A DNA stretch of 64,000 bases from Pandoraea sp041919235 (GCF_041919235.1 NZ_JAYRUC010000026.1:1-64000); one strand, 5' to 3'; positions 25,027-34,498 are shown, numbered from the stretch's first letter. A program made the numbers and translations. Notes: generated by a model from the sequence alone, not told the origin.

Positions 25027-25291
25027 GCCGCGTCTCCGTGATGGGTTTGTCCGTTGTCGTGTCGAGTGCGTTGTGTGTCCATCAAACGGCCTTGTCGTTC
25101 GTCCAAGAGAGCGCGACGAAGGTACGCGAGGTGCAGCAGTCCATGAAGGCTCTCCAGATCAGCGCGGATATTCACGCAAGGCGAAGCCTATGCCCACTCA
25201 CTTAGCCAGGCATTAGTGACGCGGGCCAATCAACCGGGTGCAGCAAAGCGGTCGTTGCCGCCGCACCGCCTCGAACGTGAGCGCACAAAAG

Positions 25292-25333
25292 CTCACGCCC
25301 GCAGTCGCCGGAGACGGCGTGCGGGCGCGTGAG
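25292..25333 (-). terminator. Strong long hairpin downstream of cytochrome b561 gene
   Basis: CTCACG (25292-25297) and CCCGCA (25298-25303) pair with TGCGGG (25320-25325) and CGTGAG (25328-25333). An inner CGCCG (25306-25310) / CGGCG (25315-25319) stem closes on GAGA. It lies in the 369-bp gap between the phosphatase start and the cytochrome stop; I see no gene in that gap. Confidence 0.5.
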
Positions 25334-25395
25334 TTTGTCAGGAAGATTTGCGCAGTGCGACTGCCCTCGACGGGGCGTCACACCTGGCGTGCCGA

Positions 25396-25956
25396 TTACC
25401 GGGTCGTGCTGGGTTCAGGTTGATTCTGCACGGGAAGCATCTTGTGCAAGGTGCCGTCACGCAGGACCCAGTGATGGTAGAGGGCTGCGCAGATATGCAG
25501 CGCAATCGCGCCGAGCAGCACATAGGCGAGGAAAGAGTGCACGTCGCCCATCGAGTGGCCGAACGACGACCCGTTGGCCGATAGCGCGGGCAAGGGCACC
25601 ACGCCGAGCAGCTTCAGCCCATAGCCGCGCGCCGAGGCATTGATCCAGCCCAACACAGGGACGATTACCAGCAGGGCATACAAGCCCTTGTGCGCAATGC
25701 CGGCGAACGTGTGCAGAATCGACTTCACGCCTCGCACCGGCGTGCTGCGGCAACGCGCCCACACCAATCGGATGGCCGTGAGCCCCAGAATCGTGACGCC
25801 GAGCGAAAGATGCCACGCGACAAGACCGATGGCAGGCGTCTGCCGGGTGATATCGGGCATCGTCAAGGCGACAACGAATTGCGCAGCCAACAGGGCTGCG
25901 GTAAGCCAGTGCAGATAACGGGATGCCGCATCATAACGTGTAACAGTTTGTTTCAT
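25396..25956 (-). CDS. Cytochrome b561 family protein
   Basis: A 186-residue four-helix membrane protein of the CybB/b561 type. Candidate haem-ligating histidines lie in YLHWLTAALL (first helix), VAWHLSLGVTIL (second), MGDVHSFLAYVLL (third) and ALHICAALYHHWV (fourth). These proteins pass electrons across the inner membrane, for example between quinol and oxygen or superoxide. It is transcribed alone. Confidence 0.85.
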   Translation of the reverse strand: MKQTVTRYDAASRYLHWLTAALLAAQFVVALTMPDITRQTPAIGLVAWHLSLGVTILGLTAIRLVWARCRSTPVRGVKSILHTFAGIAHKGLYALLVIVPVLGWINASARGYGLKLLGVVPLPALSANGSSFGHSMGDVHSFLAYVLLGAIALHICAALYHHWVLRDGTLHKMLPVQNQPEPSTTR

Positions 25957-26121
25957 CGAAGCCTCTTCGCCACTGATTGGAAACGTAGTCCAGCCGACAC
26001 AGCCGCCAAGTGCCGTGCCCCTTGGTGAACATTCTGGGGCGCGACACTTAGCGAAAACTTAGCAAGCCCGCCTTCCGCGAAAAAAAGCGTCCTTGCCGAA
26101 TGGCCAATGTTGCAATAACGA

Positions 26122-26532
26122 TCACGGATGAGCATATTGACGCTCGATGGATTGCTCGCTCGCAACCTGGATGTTATGCGTCCACGCCGCATGTGTGCGC
26201 GCCGCGAGGTGAACCACCGGATACTCGTTTCCGGGCCGAGTGAGCAAGCCGCGCTGTTCGGCCCGGCTCAGGCTATTCTCGACGGAAAGCCGCGTGGCGT
26301 GCATTTGCGGGCGGTGGCTCATCGCGGCTTCAGGATAGACGGTGTCGCCTTGTTGCAGCCTGCCGCGCTTCTCCGCACTCACGAGTTGTCCATAGACCTG
26401 TGCGCGCGTGAGCGAATAGGATGGGGCGCCGCCGGACATCGCGGACGGACTTGTGAGCGCTTGCGCGTTGGCCTGTACTGCACCGAACAATCCCACCACG
26501 GCAACTAGCGCAGCAACATATGAGGTCTTCAT
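26122..26532 (-). CDS. DUF4148 periplasmic protein
   Basis: A 136-residue secreted protein. The signal peptide MKTSYVAALVAVVGLFGAVQ ends at ANAQA. The mature part has LTRAQVYGQLVSAEKRGRLQ and LSRAEQRGLL, two turns of the DUF4148 motif typical of Burkholderiaceae. The start at 26532 has AGGAG 6-7 bases upstream, so the longer frame is rejected. Function unknown. Confidence 0.8.
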   Translation of the reverse strand: MKTSYVAALVAVVGLFGAVQANAQALTSPSAMSGGAPSYSLTRAQVYGQLVSAEKRGRLQQGDTVYPEAAMSHRPQMHATRLSVENSLSRAEQRGLLTRPGNEYPVVHLAARTHAAWTHNIQVASEQSIERQYAHP

Positions 26533-26808
26533 GATCGAACTCCTAAGGGTGACGAGTGTGAAGGGCCAATGGCACTGCCATTGCACAACCTTCACCTTCA
26601 TCCTAGGCGCCCAACCTTAGCGAACCCTTAGCGCGATCGCGCTTGCAATCTCGGTGTTTCGGCATGCGCGGACGCGTTCTGTAGGACAACCGAGCGCACG
26701 ATGCCGCTAACGCGCGATCAGTGAGGACGCCGGAACATCATGCTCTGAAGTGACGCGCGCACGGAAATTGTCGCTTCGGCAATTCGTGACGGCTCATCGG
26801 GCGTCACG

Positions 26809-27126
26809 CTAGAACAGCGCGACGACGACCCGGGCCGCTATCGCGAACGCCACCAATGCGAGTGTCGGGACAAATGCCGACGCCGCGAGTGCCATGACCA
26901 TATGCCGGGGGTGCATCCGCCACGGCGCACCACTCTCCTTGCGTCGCCGAATCGCGTCAGGATCGTAGCCGGCGGCGCGCAGCAACTCGTCCGAACGCGC
27001 CGGCCAGGCGCACGCGTCGCTCGGCAGTGAGACTTGCCGTCGCTCGTCAGAGGCCTTCATTTGAGCAGTTGCCACCGCCATCCCGACTCCGTACACCGGC
27101 AAGAGAACGCGAAGCAATCGCAACAA
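26809..27126 (-). CDS. Hypothetical protein with C-terminal membrane segment
   Basis: A 105-residue frame (or 83 residues from an ATG at 27060). The part LPSDACAWPARSDELLRAAG and YDPDAIRRRKE looks protein-like, and a C-terminal hydrophobic stretch (ALAASAFVPTLALVAFAIAA) predicts a membrane helix. No family recognised and no strong ribosome site, so this is a weak call. The 276 bases between it and the DUF4148 gene hold nothing that I can support. Confidence 0.35.
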   Translation of the reverse strand: MLRLLRVLLPVYGVGMAVATAQMKASDERRQVSLPSDACAWPARSDELLRAAGYDPDAIRRRKESGAPWRMHPRHMVMALAASAFVPTLALVAFAIAARVVVALF

Positions 27127-27417
27127 CGGCCCATCGCGCCTGCGACGGGCCAGCCCCGTATCGAACCCGCCATCGATACTTAGTGGGAATCCTACGCCCT
27201 ATTGGCGAGAGTGTGGGCGAGGCTCTCCGATAGCTGAACGAACATCGGATCCACGCCGTACGCCAATGCCCGTTCGACACGTTCAGGTTCGACACCCGCG
27301 CGGAACTTCGCCAGGCACGCACCGAGTCAAACGACATTTTGCCGCGTATGATTTCAGTCATATCCGGAGTCGTCTCGTGACGGCAGACTTCGAATGCTCT
27401 TTCGATTGGAGTCATCC

Positions 27418-27966
27418 ATGAAACGCTCTTCTGTTGCCCTGATCGGGGCCGCCACCGCCGTCGTGCTCGGCGCTGCCCTTCTCTCTTCGCCCGCCCTTGC
27501 CGACGTGACAGCACGCCAGGCGGTCGTGGCGCAACGCGGCGCCGAGGTCATGCCGTTCTCCCTGAGCGCCGCCACCCACATCTTCACGAAGACGGTCGAT
27601 GGCGGCGTCCAGCAGGTCGTCACGAAGCATCACGATCCGAAGCAGGTCGCGCTGATCCGCGAGCATATGGCGATGATCGCCCAGCAATTCGCGGCGGGGG
27701 ACTTCGGCGCACCGCAAAAGATCCACGGCAACGAAATGCCGGGCCTGTCGGCATTGCGAGGCGCGGCGCCGGGCAAACTGAAGATCGACTATCGCGACGT
27801 GCCCAATGGAGGTGAAATCGTCTATCGCGCAGACGAGCCTCGCCTTGTCGCCGCCCTGCATGACTGGTTCGACGCCCAGGTATCCGATCATGGCCACGAC
27901 GCGATGACGGGGCACGATCCCGCCAGCATGCATCCTCGTCCGGCGAAGGCTTCGTCAGCCGAATAG
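27418..27966 (+). CDS. Periplasmic protein of unknown function
   Basis: A 182-residue protein with a clear signal peptide (MKRSSVALIGAATAVVLGAA, cleavage after SPALA). The mature part has MPFSLSAATHIFTKTVDGGV, QQVVTKHHDPKQVALIREHM and IHGNEMPGLSAL, and a His-rich C-terminus (DHGHDAMTGHDPASMH). Homologues are often labelled aspartate carbamoyltransferase in databases, but none of the transcarbamoylase motifs are here and the protein is exported. The His residues suggest metal binding, which is inference. Confidence 0.7.
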   Translation: MKRSSVALIGAATAVVLGAALLSSPALADVTARQAVVAQRGAEVMPFSLSAATHIFTKTVDGGVQQVVTKHHDPKQVALIREHMAMIAQQFAAGDFGAPQKIHGNEMPGLSALRGAAPGKLKIDYRDVPNGGEIVYRADEPRLVAALHDWFDAQVSDHGHDAMTGHDPASMHPRPAKASSAE

Positions 27967-28032
27967 CGCGCCCGACGCAGCCGTGGTGGCCGTGGCCACC
28001 GTAGCCACCTGACGGCGCGCACCACACCCCCC

Positions 28033-28584
28033 TCAGCGAAACAGCCAGCTCGCTACGGCCTTCGTATAGCGCGGCATGACCACGTAGACCATCAGCAACA
28101 CGATGACGGCGGTGCCGCCCATGCGGGCGACGATCGACTCGCCCGCGAACGGCCACAGCGCAAACACCGGCCCCAGCACCCAAGGCACCAATACCGACAG
28201 CGGGAAAATGGCGGACCACGTCACCAGCCATTGCTTCCAGGGCGTGGCTGGGTTGTGCGCGGGCGGTGCAAACCAGAACTCCAGGCCCGTGCGAATCTGA
28301 TAGCGGTCTCCCTTCGGCAAAAACGGCTGCATGCGCTGCAGAAAGTCCGAGCGCTCGGCCGATTCCATCCATCGCGTAAGGTTCGCGAAGCCGTCGAACC
28401 GAATGATCACGACGTACGTGTGTTGCTTGCCAAGCGGCCGGATCACGTCGGTCGACAAATAACCCTCGAAGCGTTCACACACCTTGCGAATATCCGTCAG
28501 CCATTGTTCATAGCGGGCGGTCGCTTCCGGCAGGATCTCGTGGGAAATGATGCTCGTGACGATTTCGTCGGGCTCGCGGGTCAT
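28033..28584 (-). CDS. Antibiotic-biosynthesis-monooxygenase-domain membrane protein
   Basis: A 183-residue protein. Residues about 6-105 form an ABM-type ferredoxin-like fold (SIISHEILPEATARYEQWLT, FEGYLSTDVIRP, YVVIIRFDGFANLTRWMESA). Two or three C-terminal membrane segments follow (WLVTWSAIFPLSVLVPWVLG, GGTAVIVLLMVYVVMPRY). Such fusions occur widely in proteobacteria with no proven activity. I start it at 28584; the frame runs on upstream without support. Confidence 0.7.
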   Translation of the reverse strand: MTREPDEIVTSIISHEILPEATARYEQWLTDIRKVCERFEGYLSTDVIRPLGKQHTYVVIIRFDGFANLTRWMESAERSDFLQRMQPFLPKGDRYQIRTGLEFWFAPPAHNPATPWKQWLVTWSAIFPLSVLVPWVLGPVFALWPFAGESIVARMGGTAVIVLLMVYVVMPRYTKAVASWLFR

Positions 28585-29141
28585 GATGGGCAGCGCGCAG
28601 CGCGGGACGTGAGGAACGCATCTATCAGACCACAAACGCCAGCGACCGCCAATAGCACCAAGGTATGCGAAGGCAGACGCCGGAAGGGCGCCATACGGAC
28701 GCGCCACGCTGCAATTCGCTCAACGGGGCGTTGCATTCGAGCCCCCCCCTGGGTCGGTGAATGACGCGTACCGTCGGCCGGCGATTCGATCCCGCCAAGC
28801 ACGGACGCACCGCGATACGCGCAGTCTGCGCCAATCGATTCGCCCGTTTCGGCACGAATTCAAGCCGCAAGCGGGCGCCGTTCCAGCCAGCGATTTCAGC
28901 CTTCTCGTCCGCGCTCGGATGCCTCGCTCCTGCTTGGGGGCGAGGGGGTAATACCAAGGGCCGATAGATTCGTCCGCTCAGAGCGATTAGGCTTGAGCGT
29001 GATCGGCCGCCGCGTTCCCGCGCCTTGCGCTGCAGAGAAGCTTGGACGCCCCCCTGTCACACAGCCCCCTCACGATTATCCGATCATGACGAAGACGCAA
29101 CGTCGCAAGCCCGCCATCCCGCCCGCTCAGGAGCTCACACG
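28585..29141. other. Gap with no supported gene
   Basis: About 560 bases between divergent genes. Some frames are open because of high GC content, but none has a ribosome site or family features. Promoters for both flanking genes should lie here; I could not pick out convincing hexamers. Confidence 0.4.
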
Positions 29142-29963
29142 ATGAACACGATCACCACGAAAGACGGCACGCAAATCTTCTACAAGGACTGGGGCACCGG
29201 CAAGCCCGTGGTCTTCTCGCACGGCTGGCCGCTCAATGCCGACGCCTGGGACGCACAGATGCTGTTTCTGGTGCAGCACGGCTTGCGCGTAATCGCGCAC
29301 GATCGTCGCGGTCATGGGCGCTCCAGCCAGTCGGCGCAAGGCAACGACATGGATACCTACGCCGACGATCTGGCGGCGTTGCTCGACACCCTCGACATTC
29401 AGGGCGCCACGCTGGTCGGTCACTCAACCGGCGGTGGTGAAGTCGCTCATTACATCGGCCGTCACGGCACCAGGCGTGTCGCCCGCGCCGTGCTGATCGG
29501 CGCCGTGCCACCGATCATGGCCAAGACGCCCGCCTACCCGAACGGGCTGCCGCTGGAAGTGTTCGACAACATCCGCAAGGGCGTCGCCGACAACCGCTCG
29601 CAGTTCTATAAGGACCTGGCCGTGCCGTTCTTCGGCTTCAACCGTCCGAGCGCGAAGGTCTCGCAAGGCACCATCGACGCCTTCTGGGCACAAGGCATGA
29701 CCGGCAGCGTCCTCGGCCAGTACCTGTGCATCAAGGAATTCTCGGAAGTCGACTACACCGAAGACCTCAAGAAGATGACGATCCCGACACTGATCCTGCA
29801 CGGCGACGACGACCAGATCGTGCCGATCGCCAATGCCGCCGAGCTGTCGGTAAAGATTGCCCCGAACGCCACGCTCAAGGTCTACAAGGGCGGCGCGCAC
29901 GGCATGTGTGTGATCGACGCCGATCAGGTCAACGCCGACCTGCTCGCCTTCATCAATAGCTGA
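29142..29963 (+). CDS. Alpha/beta hydrolase, non-haem chloroperoxidase type
   Basis: A 273-residue alpha/beta hydrolase. The nucleophile elbow is GHSTGGG with Ser95; FSHGWPLNADAWDAQ carries the oxyanion region; HGDDDQIVPI holds the acid residue and GGAHGM the catalytic His near the end. This is the cofactor-free haloperoxidase / peracid-forming esterase group (non-haem chloroperoxidase). The ATG at 29142 follows GGAG; the frame upstream is not supported. It begins an operon with the amidohydrolase, DoxX and XapX genes. Confidence 0.85.
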   Translation: MNTITTKDGTQIFYKDWGTGKPVVFSHGWPLNADAWDAQMLFLVQHGLRVIAHDRRGHGRSSQSAQGNDMDTYADDLAALLDTLDIQGATLVGHSTGGGEVAHYIGRHGTRRVARAVLIGAVPPIMAKTPAYPNGLPLEVFDNIRKGVADNRSQFYKDLAVPFFGFNRPSAKVSQGTIDAFWAQGMTGSVLGQYLCIKEFSEVDYTEDLKKMTIPTLILHGDDDQIVPIANAAELSVKIAPNATLKVYKGGAHGMCVIDADQVNADLLAFINS

Positions 29964-29971
29964 GGCTCGCC

Positions 29972-31828
29972 ATGACCACCCCCGCGCCCGATCTCATACT
30001 GGTCAACGGCAAGTTCATCACGCTCGACCGCGCCCATCCGCAAGCCCACGCCGTGGCCGTCACAGACGGCAAGTTCACCGCCGTCGGCACGCGCGACGAC
30101 GTCATGCGCCTGGCCGGCGCCGGCACTCAGGTCATCGACCTGCAGGGCCGATGCGTCATTCCCGGACTGATCGACAGTCACATGCACATCATCCGCGGCG
30201 GCCTGAACTACAACATGGAGTTGCGCTGGGACGGTGTGCGTTCGCTCGCCGACGCCATGCGCTTGCTCAAGGATCAAGTCGATCGCACGCCAGCACCGCA
30301 ATGGGTCCGCGTGGTGGGTGGCTTTACCGAACACCAGTTCGTCGAGAAGCGTCTGCCGAGCATCGACGAGCTCAATGCTGTCGCCCCGGACACCCCGGTC
30401 TTCATCCTGCACCTGTATGACCGCGCGATCCTCAACGGCGCAGCGCTGCGCGCCGTCGGCTATACAAAGGACACGCCCAATCCGCCGGGCGGCGAGATCG
30501 TGCGCGATGCCTCGGGCAACCCGACCGGGCTGCTGCTCGCCAGGCCGAACGCGACCATTCTCTACGCCACCCTCGCCAAGGGTCCGAAGTTGCCGCCGGA
30601 GTATCAAAAGAACTCCACGCGCCACTTCATGCGCGAAGTGAACCGTCTGGGCATCACCGGCGTGATCGACGCAGGCGGCGGGTATCAAAACTACCCCGAG
30701 GATTACCAGATCATCGAGACGCTGCACCGCGACGGCGAACTGACCGTGCGCCTCGCATACAACCTGTTCACGCAGAAGCCGAAGGAAGAGCTCGCCGACT
30801 TCAGCCACTGGGTCAAGCAAGTGCGTCCGGGGCAGGGCGACGATCTCTATCGTCACAACGGCGCAGGCGAAATGCTCGTATATACGGCAGCCGACTTCGA
30901 AGACTTCCGCGTCGAGCGGCCCGAGATGGCGCCGTCGATGGAAGGGGATCTCGAACCGGTCGTGCGACTGCTTGCGGAGAATCGCTGGCCGTGGCGTCTG
31001 CATGCGACCTACGACGAAACCATCTCGCGCGCGCTCGACGTGTATGAGAAAGTCGCGAAGGACGTGCCGTTCGATGGCCTGCACTGGTTCTTCGACCACG
31101 CGGAGACGATCAGCGAGCGCAACATCGATCGAATCGCCGCGTTGGGTGGCGGCATTGCCGTGCAACACCGCATGGCCTATCAGGGCGAATACTTCGTCGA
31201 GCGCTACGGTGCACGCGCGGCCGAAGCCACGCCGCCGATCCGCCGCATGATCGAGAGCGGCGTGAAGGTCGGTGCAGGCACTGACGCTACCCGCGTTGCC
31301 TCGTACAACCCTTGGGTTTCGCTCTATTGGCTGGTCACCGGCAAGACCGTGGGCGGGCTGCGCATGTCGGCGCCGGGCAATCTCATCGACCGTGAAGATG
31401 CACTGCGCCTGTGGACCGAAGCCAACACATGGTTCTCGTCCGAAGTCGGCAAGAAGGGGCAGATCATGGTCGGCCAGCTTGCCGATCTCGCCGTGCTCTC
31501 GGCAGACTACTACAGCGTGCCGGAAGACGACATTCAGGACATCACGTCGGTCCTCACGCTGCTCGGCGGCAAGGTCGTACACGGCGATGGCGACTACGAA
31601 CGATACGCACCGTCGCTGCCGCCCGCCATGCCGGACTGGTCGCCGGCACGTCACGGCGTGGGCTACAAGCCGCGCCAGAACGTGCTCAACGTCAATGTGA
31701 GTTGCGCCTGCGCAAGTGCTTGCGGCGTGCACGGCCATTCGCATGCGAAGGCGTGGTCCTCAAGCGTTCCGGCCACCGACGAGAGCGGGTTCTGGGGGGC
31801 ATTGGGCTGCTCCTGCTGGGCCTTCTGA
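29972..31828 (+). CDS. YtcJ-like amidohydrolase
   Basis: A 618-residue metal-dependent hydrolase of the amidohydrolase superfamily (YtcJ / amidohydrolase_3). IPGLIDSHMH supplies metal ligands His70 and His72; WFFDHAETIS and GAGTDATRVASYNPW hold further active-site residues. The C-terminus is a Cys/His-rich tail (SCACASACGVHGHSHAK and GCSCW), unusual for the family and possibly metal binding. It starts 8 bp after the hydrolase gene. Substrate unknown; relatives hydrolyse C-N bonds. Confidence 0.8.
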   Translation: MTTPAPDLILVNGKFITLDRAHPQAHAVAVTDGKFTAVGTRDDVMRLAGAGTQVIDLQGRCVIPGLIDSHMHIIRGGLNYNMELRWDGVRSLADAMRLLKDQVDRTPAPQWVRVVGGFTEHQFVEKRLPSIDELNAVAPDTPVFILHLYDRAILNGAALRAVGYTKDTPNPPGGEIVRDASGNPTGLLLARPNATILYATLAKGPKLPPEYQKNSTRHFMREVNRLGITGVIDAGGGYQNYPEDYQIIETLHRDGELTVRLAYNLFTQKPKEELADFSHWVKQVRPGQGDDLYRHNGAGEMLVYTAADFEDFRVERPEMAPSMEGDLEPVVRLLAENRWPWRLHATYDETISRALDVYEKVAKDVPFDGLHWFFDHAETISERNIDRIAALGGGIAVQHRMAYQGEYFVERYGARAAEATPPIRRMIESGVKVGAGTDATRVASYNPWVSLYWLVTGKTVGGLRMSAPGNLIDREDALRLWTEANTWFSSEVGKKGQIMVGQLADLAVLSADYYSVPEDDIQDITSVLTLLGGKVVHGDGDYERYAPSLPPAMPDWSPARHGVGYKPRQNVLNVNVSCACASACGVHGHSHAKAWSSSVPATDESGFWGALGCSCWAF

Positions 31829-31859
31829 GCACCCTTCGTTCATCCGTTTGGAGTCCGTT

Positions 31860-32324
31860 ATGTCGCCTGGCATCCCCGCTTCTACCGACGCCGCGCCGCG
31901 TGCCGGCACCGACGCGTCGCGTCTTCCGCGCTGGCTGTACTGGATCGCCTTGCTGCTGCTATGCAGCGCGTATCTGCAAGGCGGTATCGACAAGGCATGG
32001 GACTTTCCCGGTGCGATCGCCGAGATGCAGCACTTCGGCCTCGCACCGGCCGTGCCGATGGCCGTGGCGGTGATCGTGCTGGAATTGGGTGCCTCGGCCC
32101 TGATTCTCGCAGGACGCCTGCGTTGGCTCGGCGCGCTCGCGCTCGCGGCGTTTACGCTGGCCGCCTCGTTCATGGCCAACCGCTTCTGGGCGGTACCGGC
32201 CGGCGAGCGCGTGATGCTGGCCAACGCCTTCTTCGAACACCTCGGCCTGGTCGGCGGCTTCACGGCCGTCGCATGGGTCGACTTGCGCGCCCACGCCGCG
32301 CGTGTCACGCGGAACCCGTCATGA
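31860..32324 (+). CDS. DoxX family membrane protein
   Basis: A 154-residue protein with four membrane segments (WLYWIALLLLCSAYLQGGID; AVPMAVAVIVLELGASALIL; LGALALAAFTLAASFMAN; and a C-terminal span). LQGGIDKAWDFPGAI and the overall size match DoxX/DoxD-like proteins, which are linked to quinone or thiol redox reactions. GGAG precedes the start. The stop overlaps the XapX start as ATGA. Confidence 0.75.
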   Translation: MSPGIPASTDAAPRAGTDASRLPRWLYWIALLLLCSAYLQGGIDKAWDFPGAIAEMQHFGLAPAVPMAVAVIVLELGASALILAGRLRWLGALALAAFTLAASFMANRFWAVPAGERVMLANAFFEHLGLVGGFTAVAWVDLRAHAARVTRNPS

Positions 32325-32602
32325 AGCTCTATCTCGTCTCGCTTGCCGTCGGCATTCTCGTCGGCATTATCTACGGCGGCCTCGGCGTGCGCTCACCGGC
32401 GCCGCCGGCCGTCGCACTCATCGGCCTGCTCGGCATGTTGCTCGGCGAGCAAGTCGTGCCCCCGGTCAAACGTCTGCTTGCGGGCGAGCCGGTCAATCTG
32501 GTGTGGTTCCACCGGGAATGCGTGCCCAAGATTACGGGTCTGCCCGTGTCGACCGATTCCTCCCGTGAGGACACCGCCAAGCCGAATGGACCGCAGGCCT
32601 GA
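32321..32602 (+). CDS. XapX domain protein
   Basis: A 93-residue protein whose first 50 residues match the XapX domain: YLVSLAVGILVGIIYGGLGV, RSPAPPAVALIGLLGMLLGE, QVVPPVK. Two membrane spans are predicted. These small proteins are common beside DoxX and hydrolase genes in proteobacteria; function unknown. It is the last gene of the four-gene operon. Confidence 0.8.
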   Translation: MKLYLVSLAVGILVGIIYGGLGVRSPAPPAVALIGLLGMLLGEQVVPPVKRLLAGEPVNLVWFHRECVPKITGLPVSTDSSREDTAKPNGPQA

Positions 32603-32629
32603 TCAGCAATGCACCGCCATCCGGCGGCG

Positions 32630-32730
32630 TAGCCGAGCCGCGGCAGACGAAACGTGAATTCGCTGCCGCCCTCGGGGCACGCCCGTGCGTCGAGCGCGCG
32701 CTGTCGCCGCACGCCGGCCGAAATGTCGAA
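32630..32730 (-). pseudogene. Possible remnant of a histidine-kinase C-terminus
   Basis: The minus strand encodes ARACPEGGSEFTFRLPRLG, which resembles the last strand of histidine-kinase ATPase domains (GxGSEFTxRLP). Nothing upstream continues the domain, and the frame then runs into the XapX gene. This may be the leftover end of a deleted kinase gene; chance resemblance is possible. Confidence 0.25.
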
Positions 32731-32738
32731 CCCCGCCG

Positions 32739-33686
32739 CTACTGCAAACGTTGGACCAGTTCCGGCACGATCTCAAAAAGATCGCCCGCGAGGCCGTAAT
32801 CCGCGACGCCGAAGATCGGGGCTTCCGGGTCCTTGTTGATCGCCACGATCACCTTCGAATCCTTCATGCCCGCCAGATGCTGGATCGCGCCCGAGATGCC
32901 CACGGCAAAGTACAACTGCGGCGCCACGATCTTGCCCGTCTGGCCCACCTGGTAGTCATTCGGCACGTAACCCGCATCAACCGCCGCGCGCGAGGCGCCC
33001 AGCGCAGCGCCCAGCCTGTCGGCCAACGGCTCCAGCAAGCGCTTGTAGTTCTCTGCGCTACCCAGCCCGCGACCGCCCGACACGATGGTGCCCGCGCTTG
33101 TCAGTTCAGGGCGGTCGAGCTTCGTCACATCACGGCTCACGAATTTCGATACCCCCGCGTCGGGCGCCGCATCGATGCGCTCGATGGGCGCACTGCCGCC
33201 CGCTGATGCGTCCGCTTCGAAGCTCGTCGCTCTGACCGTGATGACCTTGATCGAATCGCGCGATTGCACCGTTGCGATGGCATTGCCTGCGTAGATCGGG
33301 CGCTCGAACGTGTCTGCGCTGCACACTGCGGTGACGTCACTTATTTGCGCCACGTCGAGCTTTGCAGCAATGCGCGGCGCGATATTCTTGCCCGACGCGG
33401 TGGCGGGCACCAGTATGTGCGAGTAATGCCTCGCGACGCTCAACACCGTCGCCTCGACGTTCTCGGCCAGGCCCGTTTCAAGCTGCGGCGCATCGGCCAG
33501 CAGCACCTTGCTCACCCCTGCGATCTGCGCCGCCGCCTCCGCAGCGCCATGCGCGTGATAGCCCGCAATCAGCACGTGCACGCCCTGCTCCGCGAACGCC
33601 TCGATCGCCTTCGCCGCTGCCACTGCGCCCAGTGTCGCGGCCTTGACGGTCGCATTGTCGTGTTCTGCGATTACCAGAATCGTCAT
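32739..33686 (-). CDS. etfA: Electron transfer flavoprotein, alpha subunit
   Basis: A 315-residue EtfA. The C-terminal FAD-binding domain has VSGGRGLGSAENYKRLLEPL, GASRAAVDAGY, QVGQTGKIVAPQLYFAVGIS, GAIQHLAGMKDSKVIVAINK and the ADYGLAGDLFEIVPEL ending, all diagnostic. With EtfB it accepts electrons from FAD dehydrogenases and passes them to the quinone pool through ETF-quinone oxidoreductase. It ends a catabolic operon, 23 bp behind etfB, so this copy probably serves that pathway. Confidence 0.95.
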   Translation of the reverse strand: MTILVIAEHDNATVKAATLGAVAAAKAIEAFAEQGVHVLIAGYHAHGAAEAAAQIAGVSKVLLADAPQLETGLAENVEATVLSVARHYSHILVPATASGKNIAPRIAAKLDVAQISDVTAVCSADTFERPIYAGNAIATVQSRDSIKVITVRATSFEADASAGGSAPIERIDAAPDAGVSKFVSRDVTKLDRPELTSAGTIVSGGRGLGSAENYKRLLEPLADRLGAALGASRAAVDAGYVPNDYQVGQTGKIVAPQLYFAVGISGAIQHLAGMKDSKVIVAINKDPEAPIFGVADYGLAGDLFEIVPELVQRLQ

Positions 33687-33709
33687 GTCTTTCCTCTCTT
33701 GCCCGTTTG

Positions 33710-34459
33710 TCAGAGTACGTTCGCCTCAGCCTTCAGCTTCGCCAGCAGCGACGCCACGTCCGGCACCCTCACACCGGCGCCGCGCTTCGCGGGTTCCGCG
33801 ACCTTGAGCGTTGTCAGCCGTGGTGTGACGTCAACACCGAGATCGTCGGGCTTGATCGTCTCGATCGGCTTCTTCTTCGCTTTCATGATGCTCGGCAGCG
33901 TTGCATAGCGCGGCTCGTTCAAGCGCAGGTCGGTGGTGATCACAGCGGGAAGCTTGACCGACAGTGTCTGCGCACCGCCATCCACTTCGCGCGTTACAAC
34001 GGCGCTGCCGTCAGCGATGACGACCTTCGAGGCAAACGTCGCCTGTGGCAGATTTCCAAGCGCTGCGAGCATCTGGCCGGTCTGGTTCGAGTCGTCATCG
34101 ATGGCCTGCTTGCCCAGGATGATGAGTTGCGGCTGCTCCCGGTCTACGATGGCCTTCAACAGCTTTGCCACGGCCAGCGGCTGCAAAGTCTCGTTCGACT
34201 CGATCAGGATGCCGCGGTCCGCGCCGATCGCCAGCGCCGTGCGCAGCGTCTCCTGCGCCTGGGCCACACCCGCAGAGACCGCGATCACCTCGGTGGCCAC
34301 GCCTGCCTCCTTGAGCCGAACCGCTTCCTCGACAGCGATCTCGTCGAAGGGATTCATCGACATTTTTACGTTCGCGGTGTCGACACCCGTACCGTCCGAC
34401 TTCACCCGGACATTCACGGTGTGATCTACCACGCGCTTCACAGTCACGATAATCTTCAT
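33710..34459 (-). CDS. etfB: Electron transfer flavoprotein, beta subunit
   Basis: A 249-residue EtfB. MKIIVTVKRVVDHTVNVRVK, MNPFDEIAVEEAVRLKE, and the LILGKQAIDDDSNQTGQMLA block that binds AMP are typical, as is LRLNEPRYATLPSIMKAKKK, the recognition loop for dehydrogenase partners. It lies 39 bp after the aconitase gene and 23 bp before etfA. Confidence 0.95.
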   Translation of the reverse strand: MKIIVTVKRVVDHTVNVRVKSDGTGVDTANVKMSMNPFDEIAVEEAVRLKEAGVATEVIAVSAGVAQAQETLRTALAIGADRGILIESNETLQPLAVAKLLKAIVDREQPQLIILGKQAIDDDSNQTGQMLAALGNLPQATFASKVVIADGSAVVTREVDGGAQTLSVKLPAVITTDLRLNEPRYATLPSIMKAKKKPIETIKPDDLGVDVTPRLTTLKVAEPAKRGAGVRVPDVASLLAKLKAEANVL

Positions 34460-34498
34460 TTCCTGTTCCTCATATCACTAGGCAATTCAGTCGTTTAC

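Noticed and set aside
27418..27966. Aspartate carbamoyltransferase name for the periplasmic protein
   Set aside because: It is an exported 182-residue protein without any transcarbamoylase motif.
29924..31744. 606-residue minus-strand frame opposite the amidohydrolase
   Set aside because: Antisense shadow; the plus-strand amidohydrolase motifs are decisive.
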